From assembly GCA_023438065.1 (NCBI GenBank), contig JAEXRH010000012.1:806001-870000 (forward strand): a stretch of 64,000 nucleotides of DNA, in the 5' to 3' direction. Shown here piece after piece: positions 35,477-44,516 of this stretch. Numbering within the stretch: the first letter of the stretch is position 1; each line of letters opens with the position of its first letter. Origin of the DNA: Spirochaetota bacterium. GTDB taxonomy: Bacteria > Spirochaetota > Spirochaetia > Treponematales > Treponemataceae. The notes under the pieces were generated by a model, which worked only from the letters and a program-made list of their open reading frames with translations, was not told the origin of the DNA and did not search any database. The position numbers and the translations under genes are program-made.

Positions 35477-36304
35477 TCAGTTATAGGCGAAGGCGCGCAG
35501 TTCCTCGGAACGGCTCTTCAGTTTCCTGATCGCCCGAAGCTCGACCTGACGAATCGTCTCGGCCGATACGCCGTACTCCGCGCCGATCGTCTTCAGGGTA
35601 TAGGTTTTTCCGTCGTTCTCGAGATTGTAACGCTTCATGACGATGTCGCGCTCGCTCTCCTTGAGCTCGCCGAGGATCTCCATCATGCAATCGCGGGAGT
35701 ACTGCCGCATGAAGATATCCTCGGGATTGTAGGTCGTGTCGGGAATGAGATCCTTGAGCGACGCTGAATCCTCGTCGTCCAGATGGACGTCGAGGCTCGT
35801 GACGGTCCCGGAGTTGAGCATGATCTCGGTGACGTCCTGACTCGAGATACCGAGTTCCTGCGCGATCTCGGTATGCGTCGGACAGCGGGAAAACCGCTGG
35901 AACAGTTCGGCCGAAACGCGTCTGACCCGACCGGCGAGCTCTTCCTTTCGGAAAGGCAGGCGGATCAGGCGGCGTTTGTTCGCGATCGCGCGGGTAATCG
36001 CCTGCTGAATCCACCAGCAGGCATAGGTTGAAAAGCGAACATTGTATGAAAATTCATACTTTTGGGCCGCGGTAATCAGGCCGAGATTGCCTTCCTGGAT
36101 AATATCGAGCAGCGGCAGATCCGGAGCGGTATATTTTCGCGCCACGGTTACCACAAGCCGGAGGTTCGATTCAATCAGCTTCTTCCGGGCCGCGAGATCC
36201 CCGTCCTGGATACGCCGGGAAAGCTCGATTTCCTCTTCAAACGTCAAAAGCGGGTATTTGCGGATTTCTTTTAAATATTCATTTATGGAATCATGATCGG
36301 ACAT
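35477..36304 (-). CDS. Group-2 sigma-70-family factor (RpoS/RpoD-like)
   Basis: The 275-residue sigma factor lacks region 1.1. Region 1.2 is INEYLKEIRKYPLLTFEEEIELSRRI. Region 2 contains NLRLVVTVARKY, DLIQEGN-like DIIQEGNLGL and FSTYACWWIQQAI. Region 3 contains RVRRVSAELF and HTEIAQELGIS. Region 4.2 has a helix-turn-helix LKTIGAEYGVSAETIRQVELRAIRKL. It is too short for the housekeeping RpoD and lacks the flagellar FliA pattern. It lies alone behind a sigma-54 promoter, as in the Borrelia RpoN-RpoS cascade, which suggests a stress or host-response regulator. GGAGG precedes the ATG. Confidence 0.9.
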   Translation of the reverse strand: MSDHDSINEYLKEIRKYPLLTFEEEIELSRRIQDGDLAARKKLIESNLRLVVTVARKYTAPDLPLLDIIQEGNLGLITAAQKYEFSYNVRFSTYACWWIQQAITRAIANKRRLIRLPFRKEELAGRVRRVSAELFQRFSRCPTHTEIAQELGISSQDVTEIMLNSGTVTSLDVHLDDEDSASLKDLIPDTTYNPEDIFMRQYSRDCMMEILGELKESERDIVMKRYNLENDGKTYTLKTIGAEYGVSAETIRQVELRAIRKLKSRSEELRAFAYN

Positions 36305-36325
36305 ATAATCCTCCGATCACTATAA

Positions 36326-36341
36326 GCAAGAACCGTGCCAA
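36326..36341 (-). promoter_or_regulatory. Sigma-54 (RpoN) promoter of the sigma-factor gene
   Basis: The minus strand reads TTGGCACGGTTCTTGC, with GG and GC separated by exactly 10 bases, matching the -24/-12 consensus TGGCACG-N4-TTGC. Transcription would start about 36314, at the GGAGG ribosome site, leaving a leader of about 10 bases. Confidence 0.85.
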
Positions 36342-36384
36342 CTGAATTTCAAACCGATACTGCTGCTATATTTCTATGTATAGC

Positions 36385-36476
36385 ATCATTTTGCATTGTA
36401 AACGATTAGAACTAATCGGAATAATTGTCTATTTTTTCAGACAGCTTTGCGAGCAAGGTGTATCCTTTTGCATTGT
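36385..36476. promoter_or_regulatory. Candidate activator sites upstream of the sigma-54 promoter
   Basis: This stretch lies in an unusually AT-rich gap (36305-36511). Two 15-base direct repeats with one mismatch lie at 36385-36399 and 36462-36476, 77 bases apart. A dyad CGATTAG-AA-CTAATCG lies at 36403-36418. They are 45-135 bases upstream of the -24 box, the right range for an enhancer-binding activator. Confidence 0.55.
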
Positions 36477-36511
36477 TACCTGTAAACAAAATGCGACAAT
36501 CCCTGAATCGC

Positions 36512-37747
36512 TCACCGCAAAGGAGAACCGGCCATCAACGCGGCAAGCACGCACGCGTCCCCGACGAGGTTCTCGATCGCGCAGAACTCATTCGGCTGAT
36601 GGGCGGTTTCCTCGAGCCGGCTCCATACGACGGGGTTATAACCCGCGTTCCGGAGATAGGCCGCGACCGTGCCGCCGCCGACACCGACGGGCCTCGGCTC
36701 GACGCCATACACGGTTCGTATCGCCTTGGCGAGCTCGGAGACGACCGGCGCGTCGACGGGGGTCGCGCGGGATTCCACGGTCTGGAGCTCGGTCCAGGCG
36801 ATCGAGACCCCGTGAGCCGCCTCGACCTCGGCGGCCACGCGCGAGAGTTCCTTTCGCACGAGTTCGAGCGGATAGCAAGGCAGTACGCGGCAATCCATGT
36901 AGAACACGTCCTCGCCGGGAATCGTGTTGACGTTCGGGACGTTCGCTTCCTTCTTCGTCGGCTGGAAGGTCGAGCGGTCGGGCTCGAAAAGGGAATCCCG
37001 GCGGTCGAAGAAAGACTCGAGGGCGTTGAGCCTGAGCGCGAGATCGCAGGCCGCGAGATGGGCGTTCGCTCCCTGGTCAGGCCTCGATCCGTGGGTTTGC
37101 TTTCCCTTCGTCTCGATCTTGAGCCACAAAAGGTTCTTCTCGGCGACCTCGATCGGCGCGCCGGTTTCGTCGCCTGAGTCGGGGATGACGATGAGGTCGT
37201 CCTTGCCGAAAAGATCATGCTCGCGAAGGAGATACTGGATCCCGTGCGCGGAGCCGACCTCCTCGTCGGCGACGAAAAGGAGTTTAACCGGATGGCGCGG
37301 CGTTATCCCGTTCTTGACGAAGGAAAGGGCGGCGAAGGTCGACGAAACGAGGCCCTGCTGGTTGTCCTCGACGCCGCGGCCGAAGAGACGGCCGTCGCGC
37401 TCGACCACGGTCCACGGGTCGGTTTCCCACTTCCCGAGATCCCCGGGCGGAACCACGTCGAGATGGCTCATCACCCAAATCGCGCGCGAGTCGTCCTTTC
37501 CCGGGATCGTCACGACGAGATTCGGCCGCGTCCTCGAGGGAACGCGCGGATCGGGGGAATCAAAGCGGTCGAAGCGGGAAAAGCCCGCCTCCCGGAGCGC
37601 GAGGGTAAGGGCCTCGCATTTCGCGAGCTCGCCCTCCCCGCCCGACTCGGGCGCGAGCGCGGGAATCGAGGTGAGGAGCCGCTGAAGGGAAACCATCCCG
37701 GGGACTTGCGCGCGGATCCAGGCAAAAAGGGTGTCGTGGTCGTTCAT
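36512..37747 (-). CDS. M20-family metallopeptidase
   Basis: This 411-residue protein carries the M20 ligands: SHLDVVP with its His/Asp, GRGVEDNQQG bridging Asp, ADEEVGS with the catalytic Glu pair, VIPDSGDETG, and the C-terminal ETAHQPNE His. The dimerisation domain lies around residues 205-320. Members include dipeptidases, ArgE and DapE; the substrate is undetermined. GGAGG precedes the ATG. It follows galE by 44 bases. Confidence 0.88.
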   Translation of the reverse strand: MNDHDTLFAWIRAQVPGMVSLQRLLTSIPALAPESGGEGELAKCEALTLALREAGFSRFDRFDSPDPRVPSRTRPNLVVTIPGKDDSRAIWVMSHLDVVPPGDLGKWETDPWTVVERDGRLFGRGVEDNQQGLVSSTFAALSFVKNGITPRHPVKLLFVADEEVGSAHGIQYLLREHDLFGKDDLIVIPDSGDETGAPIEVAEKNLLWLKIETKGKQTHGSRPDQGANAHLAACDLALRLNALESFFDRRDSLFEPDRSTFQPTKKEANVPNVNTIPGEDVFYMDCRVLPCYPLELVRKELSRVAAEVEAAHGVSIAWTELQTVESRATPVDAPVVSELAKAIRTVYGVEPRPVGVGGGTVAAYLRNAGYNPVVWSRLEETAHQPNEFCAIENLVGDACVLAALMAGSPLR

Positions 37748-37791
37748 CTCGTTCCTCCCGCGGACATCACCGCGTTTTCGTGTGGTTCTGG

Positions 37792-38784
37792 CTACTGGAG
37801 CCGCTCGGTCGGGCTTTTATAGCGTCGGTATACGGCCCAGGTCGAGCCGATGAGGGTATCGACGTCGGAATGCTTCGGGTTCCAGCCGATGAGCTCGCGC
37901 GCGAGCGCGCTCGTCGCGTAGAGGGCCGAGGGATCGCCGGCGCGTCGGCCGACGTAGCGCGCGGGGATCTCCTTCCCGGTGATACGGCGCGCGGCCTCGA
38001 CCATCTCGGTTACCGTGACGCCGGACTCGCTTCCGAGATTCACCGTGATGCTCTCCCTCTTCGTCGCGATGTAGCGGAGGGCGTCCGCGTGGGCCTTCGC
38101 GAGATCGGAGACGTGGACGTAATCCCGGACGCAGGTGCCGTCTCGGGTGTCGTAGTCGTTGCCGAAGATCTGGAGCTCCTTTCGCCAGCCCATCGCGACC
38201 TCCATGACGATCGGAAGGAGGTTCTGCGGGTTCCGCTCGAGGCCGAGGACGGATCCCTCGGGATCGTAGCCGGCCGCGTTGAAATACCGGAGCGCGGCGA
38301 ACTTGATGCCCTTGAGCCGGTCATACCAGCGCAGGAAACGCTCGATCTCGAGCTTGGTGAAGCCGTAGTAGCTTTCGGGGTTGGTCGGATGGCTCTCGTC
38401 GATGGGAACGTAGGACGGGGAGCCGAAGACGGCCGCGCTCGAGGAGAACACGACGTTCCCGCAGCCGTGGTCGCTCGCCGCGTTGAGGATATTGAGCGTG
38501 CCGGTGATGTTGTTCCGCGAGTACTTCTCGGGTTCCGTCATCGACTCGCCGACGGCCTTGAAGGCCGCGAGATGCACGCACGCGTCGAAGCCCTGCGCGA
38601 AGGCCTGATCGAGATCGTCCGGATGCAGGATGTTGCCGGCGACGAATCGCGCGCCTGATTGCAGGTTGACGAGGAGCCCCGAGGAAAGGTTGTCGAAAAC
38701 CGTAACCTCGTGGCTATCCGCGAGAAGGGCCTTGACTACGTGACTGCCGATGTACCCGGCGCCGCCGATGACCAGAACTTTCAT
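37792..38784 (-). CDS. galE: UDP-glucose 4-epimerase
   Basis: The 330-residue extended SDR has GGAGYIGSH at residues 7-15, catalytic Y140xxxK144, and SSSAAVFG supplying the Ser. ALRYFNAAGYDPEG and VRDYVHVSDLA are typical of GalE. It interconverts UDP-glucose and UDP-galactose for envelope glycans. GGAGG lies before the start. It is flanked by the ABC-F gene and the M20 peptidase on the same strand. Confidence 0.94.
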   Translation of the reverse strand: MKVLVIGGAGYIGSHVVKALLADSHEVTVFDNLSSGLLVNLQSGARFVAGNILHPDDLDQAFAQGFDACVHLAAFKAVGESMTEPEKYSRNNITGTLNILNAASDHGCGNVVFSSSAAVFGSPSYVPIDESHPTNPESYYGFTKLEIERFLRWYDRLKGIKFAALRYFNAAGYDPEGSVLGLERNPQNLLPIVMEVAMGWRKELQIFGNDYDTRDGTCVRDYVHVSDLAKAHADALRYIATKRESITVNLGSESGVTVTEMVEAARRITGKEIPARYVGRRAGDPSALYATSALARELIGWNPKHSDVDTLIGSTWAVYRRYKSPTERLQ

Positions 38785-38861
38785 GTTAACTCCTCCAAAG
38801 ATGCGTTACGGACGATCATGCCGGTGCGCGAACGCGAATCGCCCGGCCCTTGAGGGGAAGG

Positions 38862-40850
38862 TCACTTGAGGGACTCAAGCGAAACCGAAACCCGTTCCCA
38901 TTCCTCCGAAAGCGATATCACGAGCGCCTCGAGGCGTTCGATCTCCGCCTGGGTCGCGCGGCTTTTGGCGCCGTCCGAGTAGACTGCCGGGTCCGCGAGC
39001 GCGGTTTCCCGGGACTTCTTCTCGGCTTCGGCGGCCTCGATCTCGGCGAGGAGCCGCGCTTCCTCGCGCTCGAGCTTGCGCCGCTCGGCCTTGATCCGTT
39101 TATCCTCTTCGCGCGACAGGATCGCGCGCGCCTTCGCGTCGGTTACGCCGCCGTCCGCCCGGGACGATCCCGGGGGAGCGCTTGTATCGTCCTTGCCGGG
39201 AACCGTTTCGGCCCCGGCGGCCTCGCGCGCGACGCGCTCCAGATAATACCCGTAGTCCCCCGGAAAGTTACGGACCCTCGAGGGAATTCCCCCGCCCGAC
39301 GCGGTGAGCTCGAGCACGCGGGTCGCGAGCCCCTCGATGAAACCGCGATCGTGGCTGACGAAGATGACCGTTCCGCCGAAGCCTTTCAGGGCATCGAGGA
39401 GCACGTCCTTCGAGTGAAGGTCGAGGTGGTTCGTCGGCTCGTCGAGGATGAGGAGGTTGAGCGGGCGCAAGAGAAGGCGGAGAAGCGCGAGCCGGCTCTT
39501 CTCGCCGCCAGAGAGGACGTCGAGCGGCTTGTAGATGTCGTCGCCCCGGAAAAGAAAGGCGCCGAGCATGTCGCGGATCCGCGGTATGAGCTCGGTCGGC
39601 GCCTCGCCCTCGAGGAGATCGAGGATGCGCGTGCTTCCGACAATGGTCTCGGCGTTGTCCTGCGAGAAGTAGCCCGCGAGAACGCCCGCGCCGAGGGAGA
39701 CCTCGCCCGAATACTCGGGATCGACCCCCGCGAGGATGCGGAGGAGCGTGGACTTGCCGGCGCCGTTCCGGCCGACGACGACGAGGCGCTCGTCCTTCTC
39801 GAGGACGAGATCGAGGCTCTCGATGACGGGCCGCGAGCCCCAGCGCTTCGAGAGCCCCTTCGTCGTGAGGACGAGCCGCCCGGTGTGCGGCGCGGGGGGA
39901 AACCGGAAATGGATCTTCTTGAGGCTCTCGGGAATCTCGATCCGCTCGAGCTTCTCGAGTCGCTTGATCCGGTCCTGGACCATCGCGGCGCGCGTCGCCT
40001 GGTAGCGGAACCGCCTGATGAAGTCCTCGGTCTTCGCGATCTCGTCCTGCTGTTCCTCGTAGCGCTTGATGAGCGACTCGAGCTCGACCGCGCGGACCTT
40101 CTCGTACTGGCTGTAGGTGCCGGCGTAACGCTTGATCGAGCCCGAAAAGAGCTCGTAGACCTCGTTGATCGTGGAGTCGAGGAAAAAGCGGTCGTGGCTG
40201 ACGATGAGGAAGCCGCCGGAGAACTCGCGGAGCCAATCCTCGAGCCAGGCGCGCGCCTCGATGTCGAGATAGTTCGTCGGTTCGTCGAGCAGGAGGATGT
40301 CGGGCTTCTCGAGAAGGATCTTCGCGAGCGCGACGCGCATCTGCCATCCGCCGGAAAACTCGTCGACGGGACGGCAAAAATCGGAAAGGTCGAAGCCGAG
40401 CCCGAGGAGGGTCTGCTCGGAAAGCGCGCGGCGGCGGTGCCAGCCCGATTCCTCGAGCGCGACCTGGGCCTCGTGATGCTCCTCGACGAGACGCGCGGTC
40501 CTGGGGTCGTCGGGGGGAAGCGCGGCAAGCTCGTCGCCGAGGGATTCGAGGCGCGCCTCGAGGCCGATTCCCCGGGTGAAGGCGGTCTCGATCTCGTCGG
40601 CGAGGGTCTTTCCCGAATGGACGATGCCGGACTGGGGAAGGTAGGACACGCGCGTTTCCTTCTGGATGGCGCGCTCGCCCGAGTCCGGCTGGATCATGCC
40701 GGCGAGAACCTTCATGAGCGTCGACTTTCCGGAACCGTTCGCGCCCGCGAGGGCGGCCTTGGTTCCGGAGGCGAGATTGAGGGAAACGTTAGCGAGGATA
40801 TCGCGGTCGCCGAAGGCGAGCGAGACGCGTGAAAATTGCACGAACGCCAT
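38862..40850 (-). CDS. ABC-F family ATPase (ribosome-associated)
   Basis: This 662-residue protein has two ABC domains and no membrane part. The first Walker A is GANGSGKST and the second GRNGAGKST. Signatures are FSGGWQMR and LSGGEKSR, Walker B is ILLLDEPTNYLD and ILDEPTNHLD, and a charged linker runs between the domains. The C-terminal tail (about 535-662) is a lysine/glutamate coiled coil of the Uup/YdiF type. ABC-F proteins rescue or remodel stalled ribosomes; an antibiotic-resistance role is possible but unproven. It starts 11 bases after the SH3 lipoprotein gene. Confidence 0.93.
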   Translation of the reverse strand: MAFVQFSRVSLAFGDRDILANVSLNLASGTKAALAGANGSGKSTLMKVLAGMIQPDSGERAIQKETRVSYLPQSGIVHSGKTLADEIETAFTRGIGLEARLESLGDELAALPPDDPRTARLVEEHHEAQVALEESGWHRRRALSEQTLLGLGFDLSDFCRPVDEFSGGWQMRVALAKILLEKPDILLLDEPTNYLDIEARAWLEDWLREFSGGFLIVSHDRFFLDSTINEVYELFSGSIKRYAGTYSQYEKVRAVELESLIKRYEEQQDEIAKTEDFIRRFRYQATRAAMVQDRIKRLEKLERIEIPESLKKIHFRFPPAPHTGRLVLTTKGLSKRWGSRPVIESLDLVLEKDERLVVVGRNGAGKSTLLRILAGVDPEYSGEVSLGAGVLAGYFSQDNAETIVGSTRILDLLEGEAPTELIPRIRDMLGAFLFRGDDIYKPLDVLSGGEKSRLALLRLLLRPLNLLILDEPTNHLDLHSKDVLLDALKGFGGTVIFVSHDRGFIEGLATRVLELTASGGGIPSRVRNFPGDYGYYLERVAREAAGAETVPGKDDTSAPPGSSRADGGVTDAKARAILSREEDKRIKAERRKLEREEARLLAEIEAAEAEKKSRETALADPAVYSDGAKSRATQAEIERLEALVISLSEEWERVSVSLESLK

Positions 40851-40861
40851 TGCTTTCCCCT

Positions 40862-42193
40862 TTACTCGGAGCCGCCGGGCGTGAAGAAGATCACGGTCGG
40901 GGAAAGGGATCGCGCGATGACGACGTTATCCTTGACGTTGTTCTCGGAAAGGGACTCGAACTTGAGACCCTTTCCGGAGACCGCGTAGAGGAAATGGGCC
41001 CAGCCCTTCGCGTTGTCGAATTTCAGCGAGACGACGCCCTCGTATTCCGGCGCGACGCCGTTCGGGAGGAAACAGCGAAACTCCACGAGTCCGCCGCCGC
41101 CCGAGCCCGCGGGCACGATCGAGGGTACGAGGAGCTGAAAGCCGCTCCAGAGAAACCGGCCGTCCTCGAGGAACCGTATCACACCGTAGTTGCCCGAGGA
41201 AAAACCGGGCCCCCGCTTGAGGATGGCGGCGAGGAGTTCCGCGCGGCGTTCCTTCTCGGCCTCGATGAGGTCCGCGGGCGTCGCGTCGAGGCTCGTGAAA
41301 TAGAGCGCGTGCGGCATGCCCGCCGAGTCGGAGTACTGCACGAGTATCGAGTCGCTCTTGCGGAGCTGCACGGAGAGCGTGCTCCCCTCGAAGCGATAGA
41401 GCCCGTCGTCCGCCTTGACTATCGAGGTATACGGAAAGGTAACGAGGCCGTCCGCGGTCGCGACGCGCGCGACGCCCGAATCCTTGCCGGGGAAGAAGCC
41501 CCACTGGGGATCGACGCGATCGAGGTCGATGCGGTCGTCGGCTATCATCTGGCGGTAGGAGTCGGGATACCAGGAACGGGCGAGAAGGCCGTCGAGCGCC
41601 GCGTCGTCGGTCGATGCCACTGAATCGCTCGCCGCGGGAGCCTCGCGCTCGTCGAAAAGCGCGAGATTGTAGGAGAAGCACCAGCCCGAGCCGCCGTCGT
41701 CGGTCATGACCTCGAACCAGTCTCCCTTGAGCGGGGCATTCCCGACGAGGACGGGCGTACCCTCCCCTTTGCGGACGATCTTTACCTTCTGCCCCTCGCG
41801 GAGGCGATAAACCTGACGCGCGGTATTTTCGGGCTCGGCCCTGATGGGAAGGCCGTCGGCCTTGACCGTCGCGTAGGTGTACCGATACTCCTTGAGCGCG
41901 GCGGCGGCCTTGTTCGCGCGCGACCGGGATTTATAGAGGGTTAGCTGCCAGAGGGGAACCTCGACGTGCGTGCGAAAGCCCTTCCCCGCGCCGATGACGT
42001 ACACCTTGCCGATATTCGACTGGATGAACACCGGAACGACGTCGCCCGCGGCGAGCGCGCGCTCGGGAAGGGACCAGTTCATGACCCCGTACCCGATTTT
42101 GCTCGAGCACGCGGCAAGGGCGAGGGTAAACGCGAGGGCCGCAAGGCAAATAGGGACGCGACGGACGCGCTTTCTCTGTGAAATGCCGATCAT
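40862..42193 (-). CDS. SH3-domain lipoprotein
   Basis: This 443-residue protein has lipobox LALAAC (Cys29). Residues about 108-175 form a bacterial SH3 domain (LPIRAEPENTARQVYRLREGQKVKIVRKGEG...WFEVMTDDGGSGWCFSYNLALF). The rest resembles conserved spirochaetal lipoproteins annotated only as SH3 proteins. SH3b domains often bind peptidoglycan, so an envelope role is likely. The ATG has no Shine-Dalgarno; the -10 ends 6 bases before it. It may be co-transcribed with the ABC-F gene. Confidence 0.8.
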   Translation of the reverse strand: MIGISQRKRVRRVPICLAALAFTLALAACSSKIGYGVMNWSLPERALAAGDVVPVFIQSNIGKVYVIGAGKGFRTHVEVPLWQLTLYKSRSRANKAAAALKEYRYTYATVKADGLPIRAEPENTARQVYRLREGQKVKIVRKGEGTPVLVGNAPLKGDWFEVMTDDGGSGWCFSYNLALFDEREAPAASDSVASTDDAALDGLLARSWYPDSYRQMIADDRIDLDRVDPQWGFFPGKDSGVARVATADGLVTFPYTSIVKADDGLYRFEGSTLSVQLRKSDSILVQYSDSAGMPHALYFTSLDATPADLIEAEKERRAELLAAILKRGPGFSSGNYGVIRFLEDGRFLWSGFQLLVPSIVPAGSGGGGLVEFRCFLPNGVAPEYEGVVSLKFDNAKGWAHFLYAVSGKGLKFESLSENNVKDNVVIARSLSPTVIFFTPGGSE

Positions 42194-42199
42194 GGTTCC

Positions 42200-42228
42200 A
42201 GAATACCCTATCGGCGGCTACTTTTCAA
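42200..42228 (-). promoter_or_regulatory. Promoter of the SH3 lipoprotein gene, leaderless
   Basis: TTGAAA, 17-base spacer, TATTCT on the minus strand; 6 bases to the ATG. The -35 lies in the last codons of the MFS gene. Confidence 0.7.
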
Positions 42229-44500
42229 TCAGTGCCGGATCGAGGAACAGGGCGGCCGCCCAAAAGCAGAGAAAGAAGCGGAACGATTCCTGCTTGTTGA
42301 GCCCGGCGTCGAGCGAAACGCCCACGAGCAGGGCCGAGCACATCCCGGTTCTCCCCGCGCCCCGCTCGAGAATCCACCGGTTGAAGCGGGCGTCCGCGGC
42401 GGGATCGCGCAAGAAATCCTGGACGATCGAGCGCAGCGTCGCGTCCTCCGCCTTCCTTCGGGCGAAAAACTCGTCGAGGATGTCCTGCAGGATCGGAAGC
42501 GCGCGCTTGCGGTCGTTGACGTACCCCTCGTAGGCGTAATAGAAGCGTCGCGGCACCCCCATGAGCGACGAGAGCGCGAGGATGGCTTCGTCGGACACGT
42601 GGGGAGGAAGCCTTTCGTTCCGGAGCAGGTCGAGAAGGATCGGTATCGACGCGGCGGTCGCGTAGGTTTCCATCGCCTCGATGCCGCGCACGAGCACGAA
42701 GGGATTTTCCGAGCGCGTGAGGAGCTCGCCCGCGAGGAGCTGTCCCCGGGGATCCCCGATCCGCGCGAGCGCGAGCGCGGCCTCCCCCGCGAGCCGGTAG
42801 TCGGGACTCGAGAGCGCGGTACGAAGGGGGACTATCGCCTGGCGAACGCCGAAGGAGCCGAGGAATCGGGCAGCGAGCGCGGCCGTCGAGTATTCGCCCG
42901 TCTCGAGCTCCGAAAGGAGCGCGTCGCGGAGCTTCCCGGTAAGCCGGTCGAGCGAGGCAACCGACTGGAGCGCCTCGTAGCGGACCGCGAAGCGCGGGGA
43001 CGCGAGCCGGTCGAGAAGGCTTTCCGCGGAAACGGGGGAAGCGACCTCGCCGAGCTCGGCGATGATCTCGGTCTCCTCGTCGGGGTCCTCGTTCGCGTCG
43101 AGCCGCCTGAGGAGGGTGAGCGCGCGCATGTCGCGCGGGGAAAAGAGGACGGCGAGCGTCTCCTTGACCGGATAGCTTCCGAGGTCGAGGAGCGACCGCT
43201 GTATCCTGATGCCGATCGCGATCGCGAGAATCGCGACGAGAAAGAAAACCCTGAAGCTCGCGAGGGGCGAAAGCCCGATTCCCCCGAGGAGATCGAGAAA
43301 CGCGCCGCCGGCGACCGCGCCCGCGGCACCGGTCCCCCCGAGAATGAAGTAATAGGCCATGCTGAGGTCGACGATCGCGTCCTTCGGGACCATCGCGAAG
43401 AAATAGGTTTGGGCGGCGCTTTCCTGACCGGCGAAGCCCATGTTCGTCACCGCGGAAAGAACGCAGAGAAAGACGACCGCGAAAACGCCCGACGCGATTC
43501 CCGGCGCGACGAGCGCGGGGACGAGGGAAACGAGGCTCATCGCGGCGAAGATGACGTACATCGGCTTCGCGCCGAGCCGGTCGATCGTGAGCCGCATCAC
43601 CGCGCCCATGAGGATCGCGCCGAGGCTCGAGCATACGGTAAACACGGTAACGAGGCTGTCCGACTGACCGTAGACGGACTTGCAGAAAACGGCGATGAAG
43701 GGGCGGGCCATCCCGATGCCGAGCCCGAGGACGAGGTAGCTCAGGACGAAGCGCTTGAAGTTCGCGTCGCGGCCGGCCTCGGAAAAGCGCGAGACGAGAC
43801 CAGCGATCTCCTCGACGATACCGCGCTCGCGCGAGGTCGCGGGATTTCCGCCGGTTCCCGCGCGCGCGCCCGGGTCGCCGTCGCCCTTGCCGATGTCGGG
43901 AAGCCGGTAAAGGAGGCTCGACGCCGCGATCCCGGAGACGATCCCGACGAGAATGGCGAGGTTGTAGGTCTCGATCCCCGCGTTGAGCCTGAGCGCCAGG
44001 GCGAGGAGCACCGTCGCGAGGAGCGCGGTCGAGTTGTTGATGAGGGAGAGCCTGACGATGTACTCGCCCCGGTCGCGGCCGGGGGCGAGGCTGCCGATCA
44101 CGGGGTTGTTCGAGATGAGGCCCATCCCCCGAAAGAGATTGAAGAGAAACACGCAGAAGACGAGGAGAAAAAGCGAAAACGGGGCGAAGCCCGACCCCGC
44201 GAGAAACGGGACCGCGAGGAGGGGGACGAGCGACCAGTTACGGTACATCCAGTTGTCCGCGAAGGTCTTCACGAGATTGCCCCGCCTGAGCCAGAGCTTT
44301 CCGAGCGGGATCGCGAAAAAGGAAAGATACATGAACGCGCCGAGAAGCCCGACGACCGTGCTCGAGGCCCCGAGCGCGAGGGCATAAAGAGTTATCGTGT
44401 TCCCGGTCACGAGGGCGAAGGAGAAGGAATTGATCGCGCTGTAGGAATCGAAGACCCTTCGGCCTCGCTTGATCCGGAACGGGGACAGTTGCTCACTCAT
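42218..44500 (-). CDS. Major-facilitator transporter fused to HEAT repeats
   Basis: This 760-residue protein has an N-terminal MFS-like membrane domain (residues 1 to about 430, about twelve hydrophobic segments, with a 25-residue glycine-rich cytosolic loop near 200). A helical C-terminal region of HEAT repeats covers about 475-680 (SPRFAVRYEALQSVASL, YSTAALAARFLGSFG, DYRLAGEAALALARIGDP). The C-terminus has a further hydrophobic patch. The fusion suggests a transporter or membrane receptor with a cytosolic protein-binding scaffold. The start codon is 24 bases from the divergent pepF start. Confidence 0.78.
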   Translation of the reverse strand: MSEQLSPFRIKRGRRVFDSYSAINSFSFALVTGNTITLYALALGASSTVVGLLGAFMYLSFFAIPLGKLWLRRGNLVKTFADNWMYRNWSLVPLLAVPFLAGSGFAPFSLFLLVFCVFLFNLFRGMGLISNNPVIGSLAPGRDRGEYIVRLSLINNSTALLATVLLALALRLNAGIETYNLAILVGIVSGIAASSLLYRLPDIGKGDGDPGARAGTGGNPATSRERGIVEEIAGLVSRFSEAGRDANFKRFVLSYLVLGLGIGMARPFIAVFCKSVYGQSDSLVTVFTVCSSLGAILMGAVMRLTIDRLGAKPMYVIFAAMSLVSLVPALVAPGIASGVFAVVFLCVLSAVTNMGFAGQESAAQTYFFAMVPKDAIVDLSMAYYFILGGTGAAGAVAGGAFLDLLGGIGLSPLASFRVFFLVAILAIAIGIRIQRSLLDLGSYPVKETLAVLFSPRDMRALTLLRRLDANEDPDEETEIIAELGEVASPVSAESLLDRLASPRFAVRYEALQSVASLDRLTGKLRDALLSELETGEYSTAALAARFLGSFGVRQAIVPLRTALSSPDYRLAGEAALALARIGDPRGQLLAGELLTRSENPFVLVRGIEAMETYATAASIPILLDLLRNERLPPHVSDEAILALSSLMGVPRRFYYAYEGYVNDRKRALPILQDILDEFFARRKAEDATLRSIVQDFLRDPAADARFNRWILERGAGRTGMCSALLVGVSLDAGLNKQESFRFFLCFWAAALFLDPALIEK

Positions 44501-44516
44501 CGACTATTATTGTATC
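44489..44516 (+). promoter_or_regulatory. Candidate promoter of pepF, near-leaderless
   Basis: TTGCTC (inside the first codons of the MFS gene), 16-base spacer, TGTATC; 8 bases to the ATG. The -10 overlaps that of the MFS gene. The boxes are weak. Confidence 0.4.

Noticed and set aside
36305..36511. Sigma-70 promoter in the AT-rich gap before the sigma-factor gene
   Set aside because: Several TATA-like words occur, but none with a good -35 at 16-18 bases; the -24/-12 element fits far better.
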